Below, in pieces: positions 16,109 through 25,144 of a DNA stretch of 42,653 bases. Below the pieces are notes generated by a model that was given only the letters and a program-made list of their open reading frames with translations, did no database searches and was not told where the DNA came from. Each line of letters begins with the position of its first letter. Position 1 is the first letter of the stretch. Source of the stretch: Candidatus Phosphitivorax anaerolimi (lineage in GTDB: Bacteria > Desulfobacterota > Desulfomonilia > UBA1062); assembly GCA_001896555.1 (NCBI GenBank), contig MPOS01000007.1, positions 1 to 42,653 of the forward strand. Direction: 5' to 3'. A program made the translations under genes and the position numbers.

Positions 16109-17107
16109 ATGTCAGAGTTGAGGAGAGATCCGGTGGTCGACAGGTGGGTCATCATCACCGACGACCCGACCCTGTCTCCCGCCATTCCCCGGACGACCGC
16201 TTCCGTCCCGGAAGATCCTTTTTGTCCCTTCTGCCCGGGCAACGAACATCTATGCCCTCCGGAGATCCTCGCCAACAGGCGGGACGGTTCACAGGCGAAT
16301 GATCCTCAGTGGAAGCTCCGGGTCATCCCCAACCGCTCACCCCTGCTGGTGATCGAAGAAGACCTGAAGCGTATGGGAGAGGGAATCTACGACAAGGTCA
16401 CCGGCGTAGGGGCCAACGAGGTGATCATCGAGACGCCTGTTCACGCCCGCAGGCAGGCCGACATGGATGAAGACGAGCTGGAAAACGTCTTCTGGGCATA
16501 TCGCGACCGGATCATCGACCTGAAGAAAGACAGCAGGATGCGCTCCGTTCTCATCTACAAAAACTCCGGAGCAGAGGCGGGGGCCACACTCGAGCATTCC
16601 TACTCCCTCCTGCTGGCGCTTCCGATCGTGCCCCGGGATATCGTGGAAGAGCTCAGGGGTGCGGAAAAGCACTATGCCTACAAGGAGCGCTGCATCTACT
16701 GCGACATCGTCAGGCAGGAGATCCAGCTCGAACTCCGGATCGTCTCGGAAACGGACTCCTTTCTCGCCATCGAGCCCTTTGCTCCCCGGGTGCCTTTCGA
16801 GACATGGATCATCCCCAAGCGGCATTCATCCCGGTTCGAGGAGATCGACTCCAAGGAGGTGGGCGACCTGGCCGCCATATTCAGAGATGTCCTCCTCAGG
16901 CTCGATCGGGCACTGAACAGACCTCCCTTCAACTATGCTCTGCACAACGCCCCCTTTGACAAGTCATACGACAAGATATATCACTGGCATATGGAGATCA
17001 TTCCCCGGATCGGCATCCAGGGAGGTCTGGAATGGGGCTCTGACCTGTATGTGCACTCGACGGCCCCCGAGGACGCAGCAGCATTCCTCAAGGGTCTCGT
17101 CATCTAG
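16109..17107 (+). CDS. galT: GalT-family nucleotidyltransferase with altered active site
   Basis: A 332-residue member of the galactose-1-phosphate uridylyltransferase family, which also includes plant ADP-glucose phosphorylase. It starts 2 bases after the GH57 gene and is surely in the same operon. The structural zinc site looks intact: CPFC (Cys39, Cys42), His112 and His163. The C-terminal YHWHMEIIPR motif is present. However, the catalytic HPH(G/S)Q motif reads HSYSL at 163-167, so the residue that forms the covalent nucleotide intermediate is Tyr165 (codon 16601-16603) and the Gln is Leu. A normal two-step transfer may be impossible; it may instead work by another mechanism or bind ligands only. 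In this operon a hexose-1-phosphate substrate from glucan breakdown is plausible. Confidence 0.82.
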   Translation: MSELRRDPVVDRWVIITDDPTLSPAIPRTTASVPEDPFCPFCPGNEHLCPPEILANRRDGSQANDPQWKLRVIPNRSPLLVIEEDLKRMGEGIYDKVTGVGANEVIIETPVHARRQADMDEDELENVFWAYRDRIIDLKKDSRMRSVLIYKNSGAEAGATLEHSYSLLLALPIVPRDIVEELRGAEKHYAYKERCIYCDIVRQEIQLELRIVSETDSFLAIEPFAPRVPFETWIIPKRHSSRFEEIDSKEVGDLAAIFRDVLLRLDRALNRPPFNYALHNAPFDKSYDKIYHWHMEIIPRIGIQGGLEWGSDLYVHSTAPEDAAAFLKGLVI

Positions 17108-17127
17108 AGGGGTCGGGGTCAAGGGGG

Positions 17128-17180
17128 TGGGGTCAGGTCTCAATATGACATTTTAAATGTCATATGTTGAGATTTGATCC
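17128..17180. repeat. decayed palindromic element related to 25145-25213
   Basis: GGGGTCAGGTCTCAATATGACATTT is followed by its imperfect inverse, ATGTCATATGTTGAGATTTGATCC, with a 2-base gap in one arm. It shares the words GGGGTCAGGTCTC and TATGACA with the perfect palindrome at 25145. A further decayed piece (GCTCTGACCTCACAATGC, about 17203-17220) follows. It fills the gap between the galT-like gene and rsmE. Confidence 0.6.
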
Positions 17181-17263
17181 GCAATGCTTTTAACTCCATA
17201 ATGCTCTGACCTCACAATGCTGATGACCCCCTGATAAAGAGAAAGAGAGCAGGCGATAAGATC

Positions 17264-17953
17264 ATGCCCAGGTTCTTTGCAGACATCCTTTCGAACGGGC
17301 AGGCGGTAATCACGGGGAAGGACGTGAGCCACATCCTCGGGCCGCTGCGCAAAAAGATCGGCGATGAGCTCTCCATTCGCGACCGCGAAACAGGATACCG
17401 TGCCCGGATCACCGAGGCGGGGCGAGGCAGGATCACGCTCGAAGTGCTCTCCTCTCAGGAGCTTTCCGACCGGGGGGCCTGCCGGGTGCACCTGGGGATC
17501 AGCCTCATCGATCTGAAGGACATGGACGATCTCATGCGGGGAGTCACCGAGCTCGGGGTTTCGGAAATTCACCCCGTGGTCTCCGGGCGGTCGAATGTCC
17601 GGCATATCGGCGAAAAGCGGATGCAGCGCTTCAGGCAGATTATTCTGGAGGCAATCAAACAGTGTGAGCGCAGAACGATCCCGGTTCTCCACGAGCCGCT
17701 CCTGCTCGAGGAGTTCCTGGAGCATATCTCTCCTGCCTGGCCGAACAGGCTGGTGGCCCTGCCCTCGTCACAGATCTCCCTGTGGGACTGCCGTCGGGAG
17801 GATACCGGCATCCTCATCGGCCCTGAGGGGGGGTTCTCGGAGTCTGAGGTTGAAAAGATAATCTCCTGCGCGTTCACCCCGGTCCATATGGGCCGGACCG
17901 TGCTTCGCTCCTGCACGGCGGCGCTGACCGCGGTTGCCCTTCTTGCCATGTAA
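17264..17953 (+). CDS. rsmE: 16S rRNA m3U1498 methyltransferase RsmE
   Basis: A 229-residue SPOUT-class methyltransferase that methylates U1498 of 16S rRNA using S-adenosylmethionine. It has an N-terminal PUA-like domain (1-70, MPRFFADI...) and a SPOUT domain with IGPEGGFSESE and the C-terminal knot motif. The usual LRxETA motif reads LRSCTA (215-219), Glu being replaced by Cys217. Length is near normal, though slightly short. The ribosome binding site is weak (AGCAGG, about 17248). It is separated from galT by the decayed palindromic element, so it is probably a separate unit or weakly linked. Confidence 0.85.
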   Translation: MPRFFADILSNGQAVITGKDVSHILGPLRKKIGDELSIRDRETGYRARITEAGRGRITLEVLSSQELSDRGACRVHLGISLIDLKDMDDLMRGVTELGVSEIHPVVSGRSNVRHIGEKRMQRFRQIILEAIKQCERRTIPVLHEPLLLEEFLEHISPAWPNRLVALPSSQISLWDCRREDTGILIGPEGGFSESEVEKIISCAFTPVHMGRTVLRSCTAALTAVALLAM

Positions 17954-18143
17954 AAACCTGCGGCCCTTTGGTGCTGTGTCGAGAAGTCTCGGCAATCACC
18001 GGATTACCCGGCAACTTGCGGGCGCCGGCGGATGAAACGCCATCTCATTGCCCGGCTTGTGGCTGTTGATCGGCATACTGCTCGACCGGACAGCCGTCTT
18101 CTCTCGCCTTTTCTCCAGGCAGATGCCGGAAGCGTTGAAAAAG

Positions 18144-20435
18144 TTACTCGCCCTTGCCGTCTCCGATCCTGGCCATCAGCTCCTGGGCGGCTTCCCGTTC
18201 GTCAAAGGGAATTTCGGTATCCAGGGCCTTCTCAACGTATTTCCTGGCCTCGGGGTTCCTGCTCAGCTCAACCAGGGCCAGCGCCATGTGGTAGTTAATG
18301 GTCGGCTCTTCAGGCAGTTTTTCCACGGCAAGCTGGAACTGGGCTAGGGCGTTTTCGGCGAGCCCTTTCTTCAGATAGACATACCCGAGGGTATCGGCGA
18401 TTCTCGCGTCTTCAGGGAACTGGTCTTTGGCGATCTGCGCAAGACGCAGGGCCTCGTTCAGGTCAGCAGGCTTTCCGCTCTGCGCGAGAATCCAGGAGAG
18501 ATTGTTCGCGGCCAGGGCGTTCTTGGGGTCGCGCTCGAGGATATAGGCATACACCTTCTTCGCGTCCGATATCCTGCCCTGGTTCTGATTGAGCAGGCCG
18601 AGCATGGTGGCGGCCCTCAAGTCGCCGGGCTTGGCATTGACCAGGGCTTCGTACTCGTTGATGGCCTTCTGCATCATGTCATTGCGGGCATAGAACTGGG
18701 CAAGGGCATGATAGAGCGAGGTGTTTTCCGGTTCGAGCGCGGTTGCCCTCTTTATCTCGTTCAGTGCACCCTCCACATCGCCCGAGGTCTCCAGGAGCCG
18801 TGCGATGATCATGTGGCAATAGGCGGAATCGTGCTTTTCACACGCAGCCCTGACTTTTTTGAGGGTCTCCTCTTTGGAGATGACCGAAGGCGCGATGCTG
18901 GTGAACAGGGTCAGGGCCTGAACCTTCTCCGGAAAGAGGCTTAAGGCCTTCTCCGCGTACTGATAAGCGCTCTTCTTCTCACCTTTGGAGAGCGCGAGGA
19001 GGCTCCGGGCGTGCAGGGTCTGCCAGCTCTCGGGCGACACCTTTTCCAGTGAGTCAGCGAATGAAGATGCCTGCGCGGCCTTGCCCGTCCTCATCGCAGA
19101 CAATGCTCCGATATACAGCGTATCCGGGGTCAGGGCGGCACGTTCCGCCAGGATGTCTACCTGGGCCAGCGCTTCCTTGTATTTCCCTTCCAGGAATTCG
19201 ATCTTTGCCAGGAGGCCATGGAGTGCCGCATTGTTCTGATACTCCTGAAGCGACTTTTCCACCATCTCCCGCGCCTGTGACGTCTTGCCCTCCATGATAT
19301 AGGCCTGAGCAGCCGGAACAGCCACGTCCGGCCTCCGGGGAATGCTCTTGATGAGTGTATCCAGGGTACTTAAAGCCTTGCCGGGTGCCTCCTGATTGAG
19401 ATAGATCCGAGCCAGCAGAATCCGTGCGGAGATTGCGCCGGGGTCTTTCTCCAGGGTTTCGGCGAGAATCTTCTCTGCAGCGGGCAGATCCTTCTTTTCC
19501 AGGAGCAGCTGTGCGATCACGGTCTTCGTGGTGGTGCTGTCCTCGATCTTCCGGGCGGTTTGGGCCAGTGCCAGGGCCCCGTCGATATCTCCCTTCTGCT
19601 GCATGACGCCCGATTCCAGCAGATAGGGCCCAGGATCGCTGGGGAATTTGGATTTCAGCTCTGCCAGCAGGGCCTTGAACAGATCGTCCATGCGATGGGC
19701 TGCATAGAATCGGGCCAGCGTAATGCCTGCGTCGATATTGTCCTGTTGCGCACGGTATGCGTCCTCGGCCCACGTGCGGGCGGTGCTGATGTCGTCTTTG
19801 AAGATGTAGATGTCGCTTGCGAGGAACCGGATCTTCGAAGACTCGGGATAGAGGGATGAACCACGGGAAAGGAGCGAAAGGGCGTCGTTCACCCGGTCGG
19901 TGGCCATGTACATCTGGACGGCGTTGATGATCGTCGCCTCCAGGGGCTTCTGATCTGCGACCAGCTCATCCATGATGGCCACCGCCTCGGCCTTTTTCCC
20001 GCTTTGAAAGAGCGCCTGGGCGAGCATTTCCTTTGCCTTTTTGTTCTCTGGATCATACTCCAGAATCATTGACGCCTGCTTTTCGGCCAAGTCGTATTTT
20101 CTGGCCAGGAGCTGGATGGATGTGAGGTATTCGTGCGCCGCGGTATTCTTGGGATCGATTGCCGCAGCCCTGGAGAATGACCGGTAGGCCTCATTGGCCT
20201 TCATCAGTTTGAGCTGGACCTCGCCCAGGGTAACAAGGGTCTGTGCATCGTCGGGTGCGATTTGAAGGGCGTTTTGAAATTCGATTGCGGCCTCAGCATA
20301 CTTCTCTTTCTCCATATATGACCGGGCACTGCTGAGGTAGGCTTCTCGCTTTTCCTCAGGGCTCTTGCTGCAGCCGCTTATGAGGAGCATACAGGGAATC
20401 AGGACGGCAATAAAGATTCCGGCAAATCGTTTCAT
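18144..20435 (-). CDS. TPR-repeat lipoprotein, PrsT-like (PEP-CTERM system)
   Basis: A 763-residue lipoprotein with lipobox LISGC (Cys22) followed by many tetratricopeptide repeats filling most of the chain (about 30-750). Typical TPR signatures are frequent: YAEAAIEFQNALQIAPDDA, AYRSFSRAAAIDPKN, ALNEIKRATALEPEN, AKKVYAYILERDPKNALAANNLSWIL. The N-terminus and layout resemble PrsT, the TPR lipoprotein that accompanies exosortase/EPS loci, though that protein is usually longer (about 900 residues). The ribosome binding site GGAGGTAAT directly precedes the ATG. A possible sigma-54 promoter lies at 20458-20473. Probably a membrane-bound scaffold for surface polymer or protein export; a generic TPR lipoprotein is the alternative. 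Confidence 0.78.
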   Translation of the reverse strand: MKRFAGIFIAVLIPCMLLISGCSKSPEEKREAYLSSARSYMEKEKYAEAAIEFQNALQIAPDDAQTLVTLGEVQLKLMKANEAYRSFSRAAAIDPKNTAAHEYLTSIQLLARKYDLAEKQASMILEYDPENKKAKEMLAQALFQSGKKAEAVAIMDELVADQKPLEATIINAVQMYMATDRVNDALSLLSRGSSLYPESSKIRFLASDIYIFKDDISTARTWAEDAYRAQQDNIDAGITLARFYAAHRMDDLFKALLAELKSKFPSDPGPYLLESGVMQQKGDIDGALALAQTARKIEDSTTTKTVIAQLLLEKKDLPAAEKILAETLEKDPGAISARILLARIYLNQEAPGKALSTLDTLIKSIPRRPDVAVPAAQAYIMEGKTSQAREMVEKSLQEYQNNAALHGLLAKIEFLEGKYKEALAQVDILAERAALTPDTLYIGALSAMRTGKAAQASSFADSLEKVSPESWQTLHARSLLALSKGEKKSAYQYAEKALSLFPEKVQALTLFTSIAPSVISKEETLKKVRAACEKHDSAYCHMIIARLLETSGDVEGALNEIKRATALEPENTSLYHALAQFYARNDMMQKAINEYEALVNAKPGDLRAATMLGLLNQNQGRISDAKKVYAYILERDPKNALAANNLSWILAQSGKPADLNEALRLAQIAKDQFPEDARIADTLGYVYLKKGLAENALAQFQLAVEKLPEEPTINYHMALALVELSRNPEARKYVEKALDTEIPFDEREAAQELMARIGDGKGE

Positions 20436-20457
20436 ATTACCTCCACATCAATCTCAT

Positions 20458-20473
20458 TGCGGAAAAAATACCA
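20458..20473 (-). promoter_or_regulatory. candidate sigma-54 promoter of the TPR lipoprotein
   Basis: The minus strand reads TGGTATTTTTTCCGCA, with GG and GC exactly 10 bases apart and TGG, A and GCA matching the consensus. The predicted start is about 12 bases before the ATG, just clearing the ribosome binding site. It is weaker than the site at 10229, having CC instead of TT before GC. Confidence 0.35.
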
Positions 20474-20672
20474 TATCTCAGGACAAAGGAAAAGGAATAT
20501 GCTCAAATATTCAAATAAGGGATATCGTGCATCAAGAGTAGAATACAGAACAGTCCGGCAGGGAAGGGCCTGTCCGGTACGGCCGAGGCGGAGCGGACAT
20601 AAGCAGTGACCTTTTCTTGACTTCTTTTTATTGAGATACTATCTATCTTACTAACACAGTACTGGAGGAACC

Positions 20673-21362
20673 ATGATCTTCGATCCGCTCTACATCATGA
20701 TGATCGTGCCTGCCCTGATCCTGAGCATATATGCTCAGATCAAGGTGAAGTCGACCTATGGAAGGTTTTCCAAGGTGTCCACATACCGGGGGATCACCGG
20801 AGCCCAGGCGGCCCGTGAAATTCTGAGATCGGCCGGGGTCCACGGCGTGGATATCGAGCTCACCCGGGGGTTCCTCTCGGACCACTACGACCCCCGTTCC
20901 CGGGTGCTCAGGCTCTCCGAGTCGGTTTACTCAGGCGACTCGATCGCGAGCGTGGGTGTTGCGGCACACGAAGCCGGGCACGCGATACAGCACGCCCAAG
21001 GGTATGCGCCGCTCAAACTCAGGAGCGCCCTGGTGCCTATCTCGTCCCTCGGGTCGAATCTGGCCTGGCCGCTGCTCATCATCGGGTTCATCTTCATGGC
21101 CCAGTCTCTCATCCTGGCGGGGATCGTCTTCTTCAGCCTTGCCGTACTCTTCCAGATCATTACTCTCCCTGTGGAGTTCAATGCCTCCTCCAGGGCGCTT
21201 CAGGCTCTCCCGGCTTCGGGCATCCTTTCGGACACCGAGGTCAATGGAGCCCGGAAGGTGCTCTCCGCAGCCGCCCTTACCTATGTCGCGGCTGCAACGG
21301 CTGCGATCCTGCAGCTGGTTTATTTTCTCCTCAGGGCGGGCCTTCTGGGCAATGATGAGTGA
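20673..21362 (+). CDS. membrane zinc metallopeptidase, YugP family
   Basis: A 229-residue integral membrane protein of the YugP-type zinc peptidase family. The zinc motif HEAGHAIQ lies near residues 103-110, in the typical setting VGVAAHEAGHA. A membrane segment covers residues 4-22, and further ones cover about 131-175 and 203-225. The conserved NASSRALQ motif follows the middle pair. The ribosome binding site is GGAGG (20664-20668). The family's physiological substrates are poorly known. It stands between the TPR lipoprotein (divergent) and the sugar transferase (same strand, 235 bases away), so an operon is not obvious. Confidence 0.87.
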   Translation: MIFDPLYIMMIVPALILSIYAQIKVKSTYGRFSKVSTYRGITGAQAAREILRSAGVHGVDIELTRGFLSDHYDPRSRVLRLSESVYSGDSIASVGVAAHEAGHAIQHAQGYAPLKLRSALVPISSLGSNLAWPLLIIGFIFMAQSLILAGIVFFSLAVLFQIITLPVEFNASSRALQALPASGILSDTEVNGARKVLSAAALTYVAAATAAILQLVYFLLRAGLLGNDE

Positions 21363-21597
21363 AGGAGTTCCGGGTTTATTGATTAGGAAAGGGCTATGCA
21401 CATCTCCTGCTTGAAGAGGGCCGTCTGAGGTGCAGCCCGCAAGCTGGCGGGCGTATAGGAAAATCTCCAACACGAAAACTCCACGAATATCTCGCATACT
21501 GGTAGTGAGGCGGCCCGGTGTGTCCGTTTTGGGTACAAGGGCGAAAAAAGGGCGATATTCTATTAATATCAGCAGCCTTATCTGACGATGTTAGGAA

Positions 21598-22956
21598 ATG
21601 ATGAACCGGAGCGTATATTCATCAGTCATACTGTTTGTCTTTGACCTGGCGGTCGCCGCGGGCGCCGTCTTTCTCGCCAAGTATATCGGGCGGTGGCTTC
21701 CCGGAGTGTCTCTCCCTGACGAGCTTCTCTGGATCAAGGGGAGTATCTACGCGGGGGTGGGGGTTGTCTGCTTCTATTTCCAGGATCTCTACAACTGGAG
21801 ATACTGGCGGAGAATATCCGAGCTCACATCGTCGATCCTCCTGGGAGGAGGGCTTGCTCTCATCGCGCTGGCCCTCATCTACTACATCATACCCACCGTG
21901 GGCCTCGAGCGCGATGTCCTGCTGGGGGCCATGCTCATCTCCCTGGGCGCCTCCTTTGCCATCAGGGCGGGGTATCTCAAGTTCAGGCTCATCGACCGTA
22001 GGGCCACCCGGATCGTGATCCTGGGCGATGGTGATAATGCCAAGTTTCTCCTGAAAGAGATACGCGCCGGGGGATACCCGGTCATCCTCGAAGGATACAT
22101 CGGCAGAAACAACTGGGATCTCGCCTCCAGATGTCTGGGCGATATCTCGGACATGCACCGCATCATCAGGGAGGTTGAGCCAGACCTCCTGGTAGTAGCC
22201 CCGGACGGGTGGAGGGGGACGCTGCCCATAGACGATCTGTTGCACATCAAGCTGACCGCGTGCGACGTGATCGACGCGCCAAGCTTTTACGAGCGGGTGA
22301 CCGGGAGGATCCTCGTAGAGGAAATCCGGCCGAGCTCCATCATCTTCACCCGGGGATTTCTGAGCTCTCCGTTCCAGGATGCCGTGAAGAGGGGGTTCGA
22401 TGTCTTTTTTGCCCTCTTGGGCCTCGTTCTCACCTTTCCCATCATGCTGCTGACCGCCCTGGCTATCCGGATTGATTCGCCGGGTCCGATCTTTTACCTC
22501 CAGCAGCGGGTAGGGATGGACGGCAAGGACTTCAAGCTGATCAAGTTCAGGTCCATGCGGCAGGACGCCGAGAAACAAGGCCCCCAGTGGGCCTCCCAGA
22601 ACGATCCCCGGGTCACCAGGGTGGGGCGCATCATCCGGAAGCTCCGGATCGACGAGCTCCCGCAGTTCATCAATGTGCTCAAGAACGACATGAGCTTTGT
22701 CGGTCCCCGGCCCGAGCGCAGGTATTTCGTAGATCAGCTCGAAAAGGTGATCCCTTACTATGCCTTACGGCTCCATGCAAAACCGGGGATCACGGGATGG
22801 GCACAGATCAACTATCCATACGGCGACACCATCGAGGATGCCAAGGAAAAACTGAAGTACGAGCTGTTCTATATGAAGCACCGCTCTTTGTGGCTGGATC
22901 TCGTCATCTTATTCCAGACCGTCAAGGTCGCCATCAAGGCGCGCGGGTCTCAGTAG
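21598..22956 (+). CDS. polyprenyl-phosphate sugar transferase, EPS/PEP-CTERM type
   Basis: A 452-residue bacterial sugar transferase that loads the first sugar phosphate onto undecaprenyl phosphate to start exopolysaccharide synthesis at the inner membrane. The N-terminal half has four or five membrane helices and a nucleotide-binding-like CoA-binding domain (RIVILGDGDNAKFLL). The text FYERVTGRILVEEIRPSSIIF is typical of the subfamily linked to PEP-CTERM systems. The catalytic half (about 265-452) carries KRGFDVFFALLGL, the FKLIKFRSM motif, RKLRIDELPQFINVL and SFVGPRPER, ending in KPGITGWAQI. ATG 21598 and 21601 are both possible, with AGGA just upstream. It is a companion of the PEP-CTERM proteins and the PrsT-like protein nearby. 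Confidence 0.88.
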   Translation: MMNRSVYSSVILFVFDLAVAAGAVFLAKYIGRWLPGVSLPDELLWIKGSIYAGVGVVCFYFQDLYNWRYWRRISELTSSILLGGGLALIALALIYYIIPTVGLERDVLLGAMLISLGASFAIRAGYLKFRLIDRRATRIVILGDGDNAKFLLKEIRAGGYPVILEGYIGRNNWDLASRCLGDISDMHRIIREVEPDLLVVAPDGWRGTLPIDDLLHIKLTACDVIDAPSFYERVTGRILVEEIRPSSIIFTRGFLSSPFQDAVKRGFDVFFALLGLVLTFPIMLLTALAIRIDSPGPIFYLQQRVGMDGKDFKLIKFRSMRQDAEKQGPQWASQNDPRVTRVGRIIRKLRIDELPQFINVLKNDMSFVGPRPERRYFVDQLEKVIPYYALRLHAKPGITGWAQINYPYGDTIEDAKEKLKYELFYMKHRSLWLDLVILFQTVKVAIKARGSQ

Positions 22957-23028
22957 CCGCGGGTGCTTATCAGCCAGGTCTGTCTGCGTATTCGATCCGG
23001 TTGTGATGAACGAGGCAGGGGTGATGCT

Positions 23029-23775
23029 TCAGGGTGCGGAGAGCACGAGCGGCCCGTCTTTCGTGATGGCGATGCTGTTCTCGAAATGGGCCGAGAGCGA
23101 GGAATCCTCGGTGACTGCGGTCCATCCATCGCTCCTGATCAGGACCTTGTGGGTCCCCATGTTGACCATGGGCTCGATGGCCAGCGTCATGCCTTCCTGG
23201 AGGATGGGCCCCTTGCCCCGCTTGCCGAAGTTGGGAATCTGCGGGGCCTCGTGCAGGCTCCTGCCGATCCCGTGACCGACGAAGTCCCTGACCACGCTGA
23301 AGCCGCCTGACTCCGCAACCTTCTGGACAGCGGCCGAGATGTCGTAGAGATGGTTGCCGGGCACTGCCTGGGCGATCCCCGCCTCCAGGGAATTCCTCGT
23401 CACCTCCAGGAGCTTTTTGGCTTGGGGAGAGATCGCGCCCACCGGGAATGTCCGGGCCGCATCGGAATAGTAGCCGTCGAGCAGGGCCCCCACATCGATG
23501 CTCACGATATCACCCGGCTCCAGGACACGGGGCCCGGGAATGCCGTGTACCACCTCCTCGTTCACCGAGGTGCACAGGGTGGCGGGATAGTTGCGGTATC
23601 CCTTGAATGCCGGTGTCGCTCCGCGGGATCGGATGAAGAGCTCGGCCTCACGGTCGAGCTCGATCGTGGTGATCCCGGGCTGGATCATGGGTTCGAGATG
23701 CTCGAAGAGATGTGCCAGGATGCGGTTCGCCTCCCGCATGATCGCAATCTCATACTCGCTCTTGAGGATTATCAT
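23029..23775 (-). CDS. map: methionine aminopeptidase type I
   Basis: A 248-residue enzyme removing the initiator methionine from nascent proteins. The pita-bread fold motifs are present: HGIPGPRVLEPGDIVSIDVG, GYYSDAARTF with the two Asp metal ligands, GHGIGRSLHE with a His ligand, and the Glu ligands in LAIEPMV and the C-terminal TAVTEDSSLSAHFENSI. It is the standard type I length. Its ATG overlaps the hisG stop (ATGA), so the two are translationally coupled. Map is more commonly found beside secY, adk or infA; here it ends a his unit. Confidence 0.93.
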   Translation of the reverse strand: MIILKSEYEIAIMREANRILAHLFEHLEPMIQPGITTIELDREAELFIRSRGATPAFKGYRNYPATLCTSVNEEVVHGIPGPRVLEPGDIVSIDVGALLDGYYSDAARTFPVGAISPQAKKLLEVTRNSLEAGIAQAVPGNHLYDISAAVQKVAESGGFSVVRDFVGHGIGRSLHEAPQIPNFGKRGKGPILQEGMTLAIEPMVNMGTHKVLIRSDGWTAVTEDSSLSAHFENSIAITKDGPLVLSAP

Positions 23776-24650
23776 CCATCCAATACCTTTTTCAGGGGGT
23801 ATTCGATGATACCCCGCGCCCCTGCCCGCAGGAGCTCTGGGATCAGGTTTCTCGACTGGGACTCGTGAATGATGATTTCAAGCGAATACCACTCGGGGTC
23901 GTGCAGGGGGCTCACCGTGGGAGAGGTGATGGCCGGGAGCATAGCGATGATTTGCTCGAGGTTCTTCCTGGGTGCATTCATCTTCAGGCCCGCCATGCCG
24001 GTGGCCTGAAGTGCGGACTTGAGCATCATAGCGATCTGTTCAATCTTGGACCGCTTGCAGCTGTCTTTCCACGACTCCTTGTTTGCGATGAGCTTGGTGT
24101 TGGTGAGGAGCAGTTCTTCGATGATCTTGAGATTATGGGCCCGGATAGTCGATCCGGTCTCGGTCACCTCCACGATGGCGTCGGCCAGGCCGTCTACCAC
24201 CTTGGCCTCGGTGGCGCCCCAGGAAAATTCGACATCCACGTCGATGCCCCGCTCCCGGAAGTATTTCCGGGTGAAGTTCACCAGCTCGGTGGCGATCTTC
24301 TTCCCCTGGAGGTCGTGGATGGAGTGGATATCTGATTTCTCATCCACCGCAAGCACCCATTTGGCAGGGCGATAGGTTGCCTTGGAGTAGATGAGGTCTT
24401 CCACCTCCTGCACGTCGGAGGAGTTTTCCAGGATCCAGTCCTTGCCCGTCAGGGCCACGTCGAAGAGCCCGGACTCGACATAGCGCGATATCTCCTGCGC
24501 CCTCACCAGGGCGCACTCGATGTCGGGATCGTCGATCGAGGGGAAGTAGCTCCGCGAGGAGGTGGTGATATTCCAACCGGCATCCCGGAACAGGTCTATA
24601 GTAGACTGCTGGAGGCTCCCTTTTGGGATGGCGAGTCGTATGAGGCTCAT
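23772..24650 (-). CDS. hisG: ATP phosphoribosyltransferase, long form
   Basis: A 292-residue enzyme catalysing the first step of histidine synthesis, joining ATP and PRPP. Two periplasmic-binding-like catalytic lobes are followed by a C-terminal regulatory domain (about 215-292), which marks the long, histidine-feedback-regulated form that does not need HisZ. Key segments: [10 protein letters not shown] at the N-terminus, [10 protein letters not shown], and the PRPP-binding loop [21 protein letters not shown]. It overlaps hisI at its start and map at its end, both as ATGA junctions. Confidence 0.93.
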   Translation of the reverse strand: MSLIRLAIPKGSLQQSTIDLFRDAGWNITTSSRSYFPSIDDPDIECALVRAQEISRYVESGLFDVALTGKDWILENSSDVQEVEDLIYSKATYRPAKWVLAVDEKSDIHSIHDLQGKKIATELVNFTRKYFRERGIDVDVEFSWGATEAKVVDGLADAIVEVTETGSTIRAHNLKIIEELLLTNTKLIANKESWKDSCKRSKIEQIAMMLKSALQATGMAGLKMNAPRKNLEQIIAMLPAITSPTVSPLHDPEWYSLEIIIHESQSRNLIPELLRAGARGIIEYPLKKVLDG

Positions 24651-25030
24651 GACTTGTACACCTCTTTGGGATCGAACACCTTCTCCCCATCTTCGACCAG
24701 TTCACCGTTTTCAATCTTCCGGTAGAAACACGAACGGTGGCCGGTGTGGCAGGCCGCGCCCCCTACCTGTTCCACCTTAATCACAATGGTATCGCGGTCA
24801 CAGTCGATGCGCACTTCCCTGACCTTCTGAACATTGCCTGATTCTTCGCCCTTTCTCCACAGCTTGCTGCGCGACCTGCTGTAGTAGCAGGCCCGGCCGG
24901 TATTCAGCGTTTCTTCGAACGCCTCCCGGTTCATATAGGCAAGCATGAGAATCTCACCGGTCTCCCAGTCCTGCGCAATGGCAGGGACAAGACCGTTCTG
25001 TTTGTCAAAATCTATATAGGTATCTATCAT
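24647..25030 (-). CDS. hisI: phosphoribosyl-AMP cyclohydrolase
   Basis: A 127-residue stand-alone HisI that opens the adenine ring of phosphoribosyl-AMP in histidine synthesis. The metal site is visible: DCDRDT and [11 protein letters not shown], with the [19 protein letters not shown] substrate loop. The pyrophosphohydrolase half (HisE) is not fused. I start it at ATG 25030, 6 bases after AAGGAG; an in-frame ATG at 25051 has no ribosome binding site. It heads the hisI-hisG-map unit, and no HisE is seen in the window. Confidence 0.93.
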   Translation of the reverse strand: MIDTYIDFDKQNGLVPAIAQDWETGEILMLAYMNREAFEETLNTGRACYYSRSRSKLWRKGEESGNVQKVREVRIDCDRDTIVIKVEQVGGAACHTGHRSCFYRKIENGELVEDGEKVFDPKEVYKS

Positions 25031-25144
25031 GCGGGTCTCCTTGGTTCTCAAGGGCTTACCAATTTTTTCGCCGGGGTGTCAAGGAGGCATCGCCGTTTGA
25101 AGTGCCGGTGGGTTCTAGTGCTGCAGTGGTAATCAGTTATGGGG

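Noticed and set aside
21622-22578. Minus-strand frame inside the sugar transferase
   Set aside because: Antisense to a clear enzyme with all motifs; no start signal and no family resemblance.
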